NCBI RefSeq assembly: GCF_001940455.1
Contig: NZ_MKQR01000022.1
Span: 1 to 37,274, forward strand
DNA length: 37,274 nucleotides
From: Actinokineospora bangkokensis
GTDB taxonomy: Bacteria; Actinomycetota; Actinomycetes; Mycobacteriales; Pseudonocardiaceae
Direction: 5' to 3'
Shown here: positions 28,319 through 34,689 of the stretch, in pieces
Layout of the letters: each line of letters starts with the position of its first letter
Numbering within the stretch: position 1 is the first letter of the stretch
Program-made: the position numbers and the translations under genes
The notes under the pieces: model-generated
What the model saw: the letters and a program-made list of their open reading frames with translations, nothing else
What the model was told of the DNA's origin: nothing
The model's database searches: none

Positions 28319-28495
28319 GTGCGCAGCGCGGTGTGGAAGTTCCTGGGCCTGGCAGGCGTGGTCGGCGTGGCCGCCACCGGAGCGGCGGTCGCCCGCGCCG
28401 AGCGCAAGCGCCAGTCCTACACCCCCGACGAGGTCCGCGCCCGCCTGCACCAGCGGGTGGCCGACGCCGAACGCACCACTCCCCCCGCCCCCTGA
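28319..28495 (+). CDS. 58-aa membrane-anchored small protein
   Basis: This short frame encodes RSAVWKFLGLAGVVGVAATG (from residue 2), then AAVARAERKRQSYTPDEVRARLHQRVADAERTTPPAP. One hydrophobic segment (about 6-26) is followed by a basic, helical cytoplasmic tail. It has GC-rich third positions throughout, a GTG start with a -10-like TAGCCT 6 nt upstream, and a head-to-head neighbour 24 bp away. Similar short actinobacterial proteins exist, but I know no function. It is too short to be picked up by many gene finders. Confidence 0.7.
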   Translation: MRSAVWKFLGLAGVVGVAATGAAVARAERKRQSYTPDEVRARLHQRVADAERTTPPAP

Positions 28496-28572
28496 TCCCC
28501 CGCAGCCGGACCGCCCCGCGCCCTGACGCCCTGCGCCTCCCACGGCATCCCGAGCCCCTGGCGCCACCCGTC

Positions 28573-28674
28573 GAGTTGTCCACAGCCAGTTCGCCGGGGT
28601 CGGGTTTTGTCGTCCCCCACCGGTAACGTTGAAAACAGGGGTCCCCTTGCCCGGGCTACCCCCGCGCCAGCCTG
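28573..28674 (+). repeat. Dispersed TTGTCCACA element, copy B
   Basis: These 102 nt align without gaps to 19044-19145 (minus) with 89 of 102 identities by hand. TTGTCCACA is at 28576-28584, and the block TTGAAAACAGGGGTCCCC followed by TTGCCCGGG is identical in both copies. No coding frame follows; instead it runs directly into sequence shared with 15730-15808 and then the hairpin repeat. Confidence 0.8.
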
Positions 28675-28743
28675 GGCCGTGGTCGTACAAGAGGAAGCGG
28701 CCAAGGTGCCCACCCCCCAAGCCGAACCCGGACAGCAGGCACC

Positions 28744-28891
28744 GCCCGGTTGGGTGGATCCGCTTGGTCGGGGGAGGCGATCAAGTGCTACCCAAACGGG
28801 ACGGGCGGGCGTCTTTCCAGCCCGCCTTTTCCCCGCCCGCAGCACATGATCGCCGTAGGGCCCCCGACCAAGCGGATCCACCCAACCGGGC
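28744..28891. repeat. Dispersed long-hairpin repeat, copy 2
   Basis: The left arm (28744-28789) and right arm (28841-28891) pair over about 45 nt, perfectly in the outer 30. The loop has a GC hairpin (GGCGGGC, GTCTTTCCA, GCCCGCC) followed by CTTTTCCCC. The core CATGATCGCCGTAGGG equals copy 1 at about 324-340. 28496-28927 contains elements B and this hairpin and no gene. Confidence 0.8.
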
Positions 28892-28927
28892 CCACCACCA
28901 AACCCCCACACCCCCAACGAAGCCCGA

Positions 28928-29503
28928 TCACCCCCGCCGGGGGGCTTGCGCCTTCAGGTGGGCTCGTTCGCCCTGTCGTCCGAAGAGGGCGAGGGCTTCG
29001 GCGGGGGTGGGGCCCGGGTTGCCGATCCAGTGGGGGACGCGGGTGTCGAACTCGGCGGCCTCGCCCGGGGTGAGGGTCAGGTCGTGGGGGCCGAGGACGA
29101 GCCGCAGGCGGCCGCTGAGGACGTAGAGCCACTCGTGGCCCTCGTGGGTGCGGGGGTCGGGCTCCTCGGTGGACGGCTGGAAGAGGATCTTGAAGGCGCG
29201 CGGTTGGCCGGGGGCGGCGGTCAGCGGCCAGAAGGTGCGGCCGCGGTGGGTGCGCGGTTCGGCGTGCACCCGGGGGTCGGGGGTGCTCTTCATCCCGACG
29301 AGGTCGTCGAGGTCGGCGCCGTGCGCGCGGGCGATGGGCAGCAGCAGCTCCAGGGTGGCCTTGCGCTTGCCGGACTCCAGCCGCGACAGCGTGCTCACCG
29401 AGATCCCGGTCTCGGTGGACAGCGTGGTCAGCGTGGTCCCGCGCTCCACCCGCAGCGCCTTGAGGCGGGGGCCGATCCCCGCGAGCACCTGGTCGACGTC
29501 CAT
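28928..29503 (-). CDS. XRE-family regulator with C-terminal cupin
   Basis: The 191-aa protein has an N-terminal helix-turn-helix (about 10-65: LKALRVERGTTLTTLSTETGISVSTLSRLESGKRKATLELLLPIARAHG) and a C-terminal cupin (about 105-185: EPDPRTHEGHEWLYVLSGRLRLVLG, HWIGNPG), the usual layout for ligand-responsive repressors or activators. The ATG at 29501-29503 is followed by MDVDQVLAGIGPRLK; no ribosome-binding site is visible. It is divergent from a TrxR-like oxidase gene across 65 bp that contain two direct repeats (29511-29546), the probable binding sites. Confidence 0.9.
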   Translation of the reverse strand: MDVDQVLAGIGPRLKALRVERGTTLTTLSTETGISVSTLSRLESGKRKATLELLLPIARAHGADLDDLVGMKSTPDPRVHAEPRTHRGRTFWPLTAAPGQPRAFKILFQPSTEEPDPRTHEGHEWLYVLSGRLRLVLGPHDLTLTPGEAAEFDTRVPHWIGNPGPTPAEALALFGRQGERAHLKAQAPRRG

Positions 29504-29510
29504 GCCCCGA

Positions 29511-29546
29511 CTTTGCCATATCGGCACGGGCTTTGGCACTTCGGCA
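29511..29546. promoter_or_regulatory. Direct-repeat operator between XRE-cupin and oxidase genes
   Basis: CTTTGCCATATCGGCA (29511-29526) and CTTTGGCACTTCGGCA (29531-29546) match at 13 of 16 positions and are spaced 20 bp, two helical turns. The first also contains a TGCC-N5-GGCA dyad. They occupy the divergent promoter region, as expected for the XRE-cupin regulator. Confidence 0.5.
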
Positions 29547-29568
29547 GAACCGGGCGCACAGTGGCGGC

Positions 29569-30492
29569 ATGCGGACACAACAGGAAGAAACAGGCCGGTA
29601 CGAGGTGGTTGTGATCGGCGGCGGGCCCGCGGGGCTCAACGCGGCGCTGATGCTGGGGCGGGCCCGGCGGCGCGTGGTGGTTGTCGACGCGGGCGCACCG
29701 CGCAACACCCCCGCCGCCCACGCGCACGGCTTCCTCACCCGTGACGGCGTCCCGCCGCTGGACCTGCTGGCCATGGGCCGCGCGGAGGTGCGCCGCTACG
29801 GCGTCGACCACCTGCCCGCCACCGCCACCGACCTCGCGGGCGACTTCGGCACCGCCTTCACCGTCACCCTCGACGACGGCAGCACCGTGGTCGCCGACTC
29901 CGTGGTGGTGACCACCGGGCTCGTTGACGACCTGCCGGACGTGCCCGGCCTGGCCGAGGGGTGGGGGTCGCGGGTGCTGCACTGCCCGTACTGCCACGGG
30001 TTCGAGGTCGCGGACCTGCCGCTGGGCGTGCTGGCGACCGGGCCGCTGTCGGTGCACCAGGCGCTGCTGGTCAAGCAGTGGTCGGCCGACACGACCCTGT
30101 TCGCCAACGGCGTCGAGCTGTCCGAAGAGGACCGGGAGAAGCTGCGGGTGCGCGGTGTGCCGGTGGTGGAGGGCGCGGTCGCGAAGGTCGACGACGCGGG
30201 GGTGACGCTGGTCGACGGCACGTTCTCCGCCCGGCCCGCGGTGTTCGTGGCCGCGCGCTGGAAGCACACCGACGGCCTGCTGGGCGCCCTGGGCTGCGCG
30301 CGCGGCGACGACGGCGCGATCACCGTGGACCCGCAGGGCCGCACGTCGGTGCCGGGCGTGTTCGCCGCGGGCAACGTGGTGAACCCAGCGGCCACCGTCG
30401 TCGTCGCCGCGGCTGCGGGCGCCATGGCGGGCGGCGGGCTCAACCACGACCTGGTGACCCGGGAGATGGACCGCACTACCGTCGGGGCATGA
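29569..30492 (+). CDS. TrxR-like FAD oxidoreductase with CPYC, no NADPH motif
   Basis: The 307-aa protein has the FAD Rossmann motif VIGGGPAG (15-22) and the redox pair C139-P-Y-C142 in HCPYCHGFE. Where thioredoxin reductases carry a second GGGxxA NADPH site, this reads LGVLATGPLSVHQALL, lacking that glycine pattern. HlmI/GliT-type dithiol oxidases likewise keep CPYC and FAD without NADPH binding, but remote TrxR relatives also vary. The C-terminal FAD motif is GVFAAGNV. ATG 29569 is preferred (CACAGT 6 nt upstream); a TTG at 29533 is alternative. It overlaps the crotonase-like gene by 4 nt (ATGA). Confidence 0.85.
   Translation: MRTQQEETGRYEVVVIGGGPAGLNAALMLGRARRRVVVVDAGAPRNTPAAHAHGFLTRDGVPPLDLLAMGRAEVRRYGVDHLPATATDLAGDFGTAFTVTLDDGSTVVADSVVVTTGLVDDLPDVPGLAEGWGSRVLHCPYCHGFEVADLPLGVLATGPLSVHQALLVKQWSADTTLFANGVELSEEDREKLRVRGVPVVEGAVAKVDDAGVTLVDGTFSARPAVFVAARWKHTDGLLGALGCARGDDGAITVDPQGRTSVPGVFAAGNVVNPAATVVVAAAAGAMAGGGLNHDLVTREMDRTTVGA
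30477..30482 (+). promoter_or_regulatory. Internal -10-like TACCGT inside the oxidase 3' end
   Basis: TACCGT lies 6 nt before the ATG at 30489, inside the last codons of the preceding gene. The crotonase-like gene may therefore be both translationally coupled and separately transcribed as a leaderless mRNA. Confidence 0.45.
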
Positions 30493-31262
30493 CCGACTAC
30501 CAGCACCTCCTCGTGACCAGGGCGGGCGGCACCGCGCGGATCACGATGAACCGCCCGGCGCGCCGCAACTCGCTGTCCGAGGACCACCTGCGCGAGCTGC
30601 TCGCGGCGGTCACCGAGGTGGGCGGGACCGACGCCACCGGGATCGTGCTGGCCGCCGAGGGCCCGGTGTTCTCCGCCGGGCACGACTTCGGCGACGTGGC
30701 GGCCCGCGACCTGCCGGGCGTGCGGGCGCTGCTGGGGCTGTGCACGGAGCTGATGCGCACCCTGCACGAGGTGCCGCAGGTGGTCGTCGCCCGCGTGCAC
30801 GCGCTGGCCACGGCCGCGGGCTGCCAGCTCGTCGCCAGCTGCGACCTGGCCGTCGCGGCGGACACCGCGGGCTTCGCGCTCCCCGGCGGCCGGGGCGGCT
30901 GGTTCTGCCACACCCCGGCCGTTCCGGTGGCGCGGTCGATCGGGCGCAAGCGTTTGATGGAGCTGGCCCTCACCGGCGACCCGATCGACGCGCGCACAGC
31001 CCTGGACTGGGGGTTGGTGAACCGGGTCGTGCCCGCGGCCGAGCTGGACGCCGCCGTCGACGACCTGCTGGCGAGGGCGACGCGCGGCAGCCGGGCGAGC
31101 AAGGCGCTGGGCAAGCGGACCCTCTACGCCCAGCTCGACCGCCCCGAGGCCGACGCCTACGCCCTCGCCGTGGAGGTCATGGCCGCGGCGTCCCAGCTGC
31201 CCGGGGCGCGGGAGGGCATGGCGTCGTTCCTGGAGAAGCGCCACCCCGTGTGGACCGACTGA
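30489..31262 (+). CDS. Enoyl-CoA hydratase/isomerase homologue lacking catalytic Glu pair
   Basis: The 257-aa crotonase-fold protein has ITMNRPARRNSLS, the oxyanion-hole-type FSAGHDFGDV and AAGCQLVASCDLAVAAD. In hydratases the second glycine-rich segment reads GGGCELA and is followed by a QPEI-type glutamate. Here it reads AGCQLV and LPGGRGG, so both catalytic glutamates are replaced (Q and G). It resembles ECHDC3-like proteins, whose chemistry is unclear. It starts inside the stop codon of the TrxR-like gene. It ends 7 bp before the stop of a convergent alpha/beta hydrolase gene. Confidence 0.85.
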   Translation: MTDYQHLLVTRAGGTARITMNRPARRNSLSEDHLRELLAAVTEVGGTDATGIVLAAEGPVFSAGHDFGDVAARDLPGVRALLGLCTELMRTLHEVPQVVVARVHALATAAGCQLVASCDLAVAADTAGFALPGGRGGWFCHTPAVPVARSIGRKRLMELALTGDPIDARTALDWGLVNRVVPAAELDAAVDDLLARATRGSRASKALGKRTLYAQLDRPEADAYALAVEVMAAASQLPGAREGMASFLEKRHPVWTD

Positions 31263-31269
31263 CCCCGGA

Positions 31270-31989
31270 TCAGCGGGCCAGCCAGGGCAGCACCGCGCCC
31301 AGGAACGCCTCCGGCGCCTCCACCGGAACCAGGTGGCCCGCACCCGGCACCACCACCAGCTGCCCGCCGGTGAGCGCGGCGATGTCCTCCGCGACCTCGA
31401 CGCCCATCACAGCATCGCGCTCGCCGTGGACCACCAGTGCGTCCAGGTCGAGCGCGCGCAGGGTCTCCCGGGAGTCCGGCCGGGCCGCCATCGCGCGCGC
31501 CGTCCACGCCACGGCCGCCGCGGGCTGCTCCCCGATCCACCCCTGCAACCGGGGGGCGAGGCCCGGGTCCGACACGAGGTTGGGCGCCATCCCGGCCGCG
31601 GCGGACGCGCCCTCGCGTTCCACCCGATCTGCCAGCTCGAACCGGCCCCGGGCGGCCTCGGGGGTGTCCGCGACGGCCTTCGTCCCGGCGAACAGGACCC
31701 GCCCCACCCGCTCCGGGGCCACCCGCAGCAGCGCCATCAGCACGTAGCCGCCCAGCGACGCCCCGCCCACGTCGCACCGGTCGAGGCCCAGCTCGTCGAG
31801 CAGCCCCACCAGCCGCACCGCCACCGCCTCCAGCGACGGCGGGTCCACCAGGTCGCCGGGCAGGTCCGGGGTGATCACCCTGGCGCGCTCGGCCAGCCCC
31901 GCGCGCACCGGGTCCCACATCCGGGAGTCCAGCGGGAAGGCGTGCAGGAGCAGCAGCGGGGTGCCGGAGCCGGTGTCGGTGTGGCGCAC
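31270..31989 (-). CDS. Alpha/beta-fold hydrolase
   Basis: The 239-aa protein has the serine-hydrolase triad: S78 in GGASLGGYV (nucleophile elbow), D192 in VHGERDAVM and H219 in GAGHLVP. The oxyanion segment is LLLLHAFPLDSRMW. The substrate is not predictable. The GTG at 31987-31989 has GAGAAT 6 nt upstream and no ribosome-binding site, suggesting leaderless expression. It is adjacent to the PH-like membrane protein gene on the same strand (10 bp gap). Confidence 0.88.
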   Translation of the reverse strand: MRHTDTGSGTPLLLLHAFPLDSRMWDPVRAGLAERARVITPDLPGDLVDPPSLEAVAVRLVGLLDELGLDRCDVGGASLGGYVLMALLRVAPERVGRVLFAGTKAVADTPEAARGRFELADRVEREGASAAAGMAPNLVSDPGLAPRLQGWIGEQPAAAVAWTARAMAARPDSRETLRALDLDALVVHGERDAVMGVEVAEDIAALTGGQLVVVPGAGHLVPVEAPEAFLGAVLPWLAR

Positions 31990-31999
31990 CGGCCCATTC

Positions 32000-32662
32000 T
32001 CAGCCGTGGACGCGCTCGACCGCGGCCGGGGTCGCCAGCTCGGCCCGGTCGTCGGGGTGGGCGAGGTAGTGGTGGAAGGCGCGCAGCACGACCAACTGGT
32101 CCACCAGCATCAGCCGCATCGGCACCGCCGCGGACAGGTCCCGGGAGAACCGCGCAGCGAGGCTGCGGTGCCGCCCGCCCGCGACCCCCTCGGTCACCGT
32201 CGCCACGCCCAGGTAGTTCGCCGTGGGCCGGGTGTTGGCCCGCCCGAACCTGATGGCCACCGGGCGCACCTCGCGGACCTGCGACCACGGCACCTTCACC
32301 GGCGGCGGCGACCAGTTCAGCACCACGTGCTCGGGGGTCAGCAGCACCCCCACCGCGCGCGTGCCGCCGCGCAGGGCGAACACCCCGGCGGCGACGAACA
32401 GCGCCCCCAGCAGCCCCAGCACCCAGCCGCCCACCGCGACCAGGGTGTTCTCCGACAGCACCAGGAACACCGCGCCCACCACGAGCAGCGCGCCGAGCAC
32501 GAGCAACCCGATGCCCGCCCCGGCCCCGGCCTGCCGGGTGGGCAGCAGCAGCCCGGTCTCGCCCCCGATCTCGGCCTGGCGGGCGCGACCGGTGGGGTCA
32601 CCCCCGGGGTTCGCGGTGCCGTCGGGTTTGCGCCACGCCGGGGGCAGGTCCATGTCGACCAT
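32000..32662 (-). CDS. Two-TM protein with PH-like domain
   Basis: This 220-aa protein is not recognised by name. It has a soluble N-terminus (about 1-40), two close hydrophobic segments (about 44-66 and 70-92: GIGLLVLGALLVVGAVFLVL, VAVGGWVLGLLGALFVAAGVF) and a C-terminal region (GVLLTPEHVVLNWSPPPVKVPWSQVREVRPVAIRFG) whose alternating pattern suggests a bacterial PH (bPH2-like) domain. It ends in a helical segment (DDRAELATPAAVERVHG). Starts at ATG 32662 or 32653 are possible; neither has a ribosome-binding site. It is divergent from GNAT, with a 16-bp palindrome between them. Confidence 0.65.
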   Translation of the reverse strand: MVDMDLPPAWRKPDGTANPGGDPTGRARQAEIGGETGLLLPTRQAGAGAGIGLLVLGALLVVGAVFLVLSENTLVAVGGWVLGLLGALFVAAGVFALRGGTRAVGVLLTPEHVVLNWSPPPVKVPWSQVREVRPVAIRFGRANTRPTANYLGVATVTEGVAGGRHRSLAARFSRDLSAAVPMRLMLVDQLVVLRAFHHYLAHPDDRAELATPAAVERVHG

Positions 32663-32669
32663 GGAAGCG

Positions 32670-32685
32670 CACCGGGCGCCCGGTG
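32670..32685. promoter_or_regulatory. Perfect 16-bp palindrome in divergent promoter
   Basis: CACCGGGCGCCCGGTG is its own reverse complement. It sits 8 bp upstream of one gene start and 31 bp upstream of the other. It could be an operator or a structure; no regulator gene is adjacent. Confidence 0.4.
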
Positions 32686-32703
32686 ACCAGAGCGGGTGGG
32701 GCG

Positions 32704-32709
32704 TAGGTT
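32704..32709 (+). promoter_or_regulatory. -10-like TAGGTT, leaderless GNAT start
   Basis: TAGGTT is 7 nt before the ATG at 32717, without a ribosome-binding site. Confidence 0.5.
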
Positions 32710-32716
32710 GCTGGGC

Positions 32717-33247
32717 ATGAGCGGCACGCGCACCGACCGGCTGCTGCTGCGCCCGGTCACCCGCGACGACCTGGTCGCCGCCGAGGAGGTCCTGGGCGAC
32801 CCGCGCACCAGCGAGCACCTGCCCGGCGGCCCGGCCTCACCCGCCGAGGCCCAGGCCAAGCTCGACTTCTGGGTGGCGCACTGGCGCACCAGGGGGTTCG
32901 GCTACTGGGCGGTGGAGCTGGCGGGCTCGACCGGGGTCCTGGGCTTCGGCGGCCTGCAACTGGGCGACGTCCCCGGCGAGCGCTACCTCAACCTGTTCTA
33001 CCGCCTGCGCCCCAGCGCCTGGGGCCACGGCTACGCCGCCGAGGTCGGCCGCGCCGCCCAGGCCGAGGCCACCGCCCGCGGCCTGCCGGTCTGGATCGTC
33101 ACCGGCGCCGCCAACGAGGCCTCCCGCCGCGTGGCCGAGCGCCTGGGCTTCACCGAGTTCCGCCAGGGCCCCCACCAGGGCGGCTGGTCGCGCTTCTACC
33201 GCTGGCCCCCGGGCAACCCCGTCGCGCCCCCGCCCGCACCCCACTAG
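32717..33247 (+). CDS. GNAT-family N-acetyltransferase
   Basis: The 176-aa protein has the layout of RimJ/RimL-type acetyltransferases: RTDRLLLRPVTRDDLVAAEEVL at the N-terminus, GYWAVEL and GFGGLQLG strands, the acetyl-CoA loop RLRPSAWGHGYAAEVGRAA, and the family ending ANEASRRVAERLGFTEFRQ. The substrate is unknown. Its stop codon TAG at 33245-33247 is part of the -10-like box of the next gene. Confidence 0.88.
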   Translation: MSGTRTDRLLLRPVTRDDLVAAEEVLGDPRTSEHLPGGPASPAEAQAKLDFWVAHWRTRGFGYWAVELAGSTGVLGFGGLQLGDVPGERYLNLFYRLRPSAWGHGYAAEVGRAAQAEATARGLPVWIVTGAANEASRRVAERLGFTEFRQGPHQGGWSRFYRWPPGNPVAPPPAPH

Positions 33248-33250
33248 CCT
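33245..33250 (+). promoter_or_regulatory. -10-like TAGCCT overlapping the GNAT stop codon
   Basis: TAGCCT begins with the GNAT stop codon TAG and is 7 nt before the GTG at 33258. It is compact leaderless geometry. Confidence 0.45.
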
Positions 33251-33257
33251 CCCGCCC

Positions 33258-33908
33258 GTGCCGCTGACCGCAGACGACGTCGACACGGCGACCTGGTGGC
33301 TCGTCGACACCCTGTCCCCCGCCACCGACCGCGACTGGACCGCCCGAGCGGGCGAACTCACCTTCACCTGCTGGGAAACCGCGGAGCACCTCACCGACGA
33401 CCTGCTCTCCTACGCCACCCGCGTCGCCCTCCGCCGCCACCCCACCGCCCGAACCCCCCCGTTCGCCTGGGCCAAGCGCCACCCCGAAGGCCCCATGACC
33501 CTCGCCCCCGCCGACCCGGCCGCGGGCCCCCCGGGTCTCCTCCAGGTCATCGAGGCCTACGGCGCCTGCCTCTCCGCCGCGCTGCGCACCGCACCCCCCA
33601 CCCACCGCGCCTGGCACGTCTACGGCGAATCCGACCCCGAAGGCTTCGCCGCCATGGCCACCGTCGAACTCCTCGTCCACGGCTGGGACATCACCCAGGG
33701 CCTGTCCCTGCCCTGGAACCCCCCACCCGGCCTGTCCACCCAAGCCCTCCACCGCCTCTTCCCCCACGCCCCCACCACCACCGACCCCGACACCACCCTC
33801 CTCTGGGCCACCGGCCGCACAGCCCTCCCCACCCACCCCCGCCTCACCGAATGGCGCTGGTACAGCGAACCCCACCCCAACACCGCAGGCGAGCCCCCGC
33901 ACCCCTAA
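33258..33908 (+). CDS. Mycothiol-dependent maleylpyruvate isomerase / DinB-like protein
   Basis: The 216-aa protein has the TIGR03086-like/MDMPI helical pattern: LTFTCWETAEHLTDDLLSYATRVA near the N-terminus and MATVELLVHGWDITQGL in the middle. E and H of ELLVHGWD are typical metal-ligand positions in the DinB/MDMPI fold, with the H of AEHL as the third. Such proteins use mycothiol or act as thiol-S-transferases; the substrate here is unknown. The C-terminal part is Pro/Thr-rich. The GTG is supported by the -10-like box 7 nt upstream. The following 477 bp (33909-34385) contain no gene but many repeats. Confidence 0.8.
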   Translation: MPLTADDVDTATWWLVDTLSPATDRDWTARAGELTFTCWETAEHLTDDLLSYATRVALRRHPTARTPPFAWAKRHPEGPMTLAPADPAAGPPGLLQVIEAYGACLSAALRTAPPTHRAWHVYGESDPEGFAAMATVELLVHGWDITQGLSLPWNPPPGLSTQALHRLFPHAPTTTDPDTTLLWATGRTALPTHPRLTEWRWYSEPHPNTAGEPPHP

Positions 33909-33956
33909 GCCGCCGTTCAACCAACGCCCCCACCCCCCGAAGCCGAAGGCAAGCCC

Positions 33957-34130
33957 AGGACATCCCTCAAGCCGTCGTTCGGCCAACCCACCCCCCCGCA
34001 CTCCACCCCGCCCAGCCCCACCAACCGCCTCGCAACTCCATGCCCCGTGGCGAAGCCCATCCCTCAAGCCATCGTTTGGCCAGCCCCACTGTCAGCCCGC
34101 AAACCATGGTGCCCAGCCCCACCAACCCCC
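33957..34130 (+). repeat. Imperfect tandem duplication downstream of MDMPI gene
   Basis: Two units of about 105 nt share the order CATCCCTCAAGCC, TCGTT, GGCCA and later CAGCCCCACCAACC (33961-34026 and 34069-34126). A third, shorter match (CCCTAAGCCGCCGTTCAACCA) begins at 33903. No open frame is preserved across the units. The stretch 34145-34182 adds a GCTCAGCTGAGC palindrome and an outer CTGAGCA/TGCTCAG pair. Confidence 0.6.
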
Positions 34131-34217
34131 CGGCACCCCCCGACAAAGCTCAGCTGAGCAGAAGGTCATGGGCTTTGCTCAGACCCCCCGGCCTGACCCA
34201 GTCCCGGCCGCTCGTAG

Positions 34218-34298
34218 CTCGGTGGAGGCGGTGTCAAGGGTGGGCGAAGCCCATCGCGAAGCGACGCCGAAGGCGCCCTTGACTCCGCCTCCACCGAG
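34218..34298. repeat. Four-way-junction element with three GAA-triloop hairpins
   Basis: The outer arms 34218-34240 and 34276-34298 pair at 22 of 23 positions (one T-T type mismatch). The 35 nt inside are consumed exactly by three mini-hairpins, with no unpaired base between them: TGGGC-GAA-GCCCA (34241-34253), TCGC-GAA-GCGA (34254-34264) and CGCC-GAA-GGCG (34265-34275). The result is a cloverleaf/Holliday-like fold. The GCGAAGC mini-hairpin in the second arm is known to be exceptionally stable in DNA. No gene is encoded here. Confidence 0.85.
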
Positions 34299-34317
34299 TT
34301 ACACACTCGCGGCCCCC

Positions 34318-34384
34318 GAGGACAGGCCCCCACCGCACGCCCACAAGGACAAGCCCCCACTGCGCCCCAAGGACAAGCCCCCGC
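34318..34384 (+). repeat. Three 24-27-bp tandem repeats
   Basis: GAGGACAGGCCCCCAC (34318), AAGGACAAGCCCCCAC (34345) and AAGGACAAGCCCCCGC (34369) are spaced 24-27 bp apart. They lie just downstream of the minus-strand gene ending at 34386. The spacers are too short and too few for a CRISPR array. Confidence 0.7.
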
Positions 34385-34385
34385 G

Positions 34386-34682
34386 TCACCACCGCTTGGA
34401 AGTAGGCCCCCGCCGCCCCCGAGCCCCCCAGCACGGCCGGTGCCAGTGCCGCCGATCCTCCACCCCGGTCCCCCCGTCCGAAGGCCACGCCACCACGTGC
34501 GCCACCCCCACCGGGATCTCCTGGTCACACCCGGGACACCGGTACACCTTCGTGGCCCGGGGCCCCGGCACGGCCCGGACCACCCACTCCCCGTCCGCCC
34601 CGGACTCCACCCGCTCAACCCCCAGCCCCACGGCCAACGGCCGGGGCGGGTCGGGTCGGCGGGCGTGGTTGCGGCGGGGCAC
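34386..34682 (-). CDS. Conserved actinobacterial zinc-binding 'ATP/GTP-binding protein'
   Basis: The 98-aa product has PRRNHARRPDPP at its start and a core TKVYRCPGCDQEIPVGVAHVVAWPSDG followed by RRHWHRPCW. CPGC plus the later H..C form a likely zinc site. Streptomyces genomes have a very similar small protein annotated as 'ATP/GTP-binding', though no nucleotide motif is visible; the label is traditional. The GTG at 34680-34682 has a -10-like GATAAT 7 nt upstream and no ribosome-binding site. It is divergent from the FmdB-type gene (40 bp apart), an arrangement I recall from other actinobacteria. Confidence 0.8.
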   Translation of the reverse strand: MPRRNHARRPDPPRPLAVGLGVERVESGADGEWVVRAVPGPRATKVYRCPGCDQEIPVGVAHVVAWPSDGGTGVEDRRHWHRPCWGARGRRGPTSKRW

Positions 34683-34689
34683 GCTACCG

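Noticed and set aside
34318..34384. Three regularly spaced repeats resembling a mini CRISPR
   Set aside because: The repeats are only about 16 bp, the spacers about 8-11 bp, there are three units, they are imperfect, and no cas genes are present.
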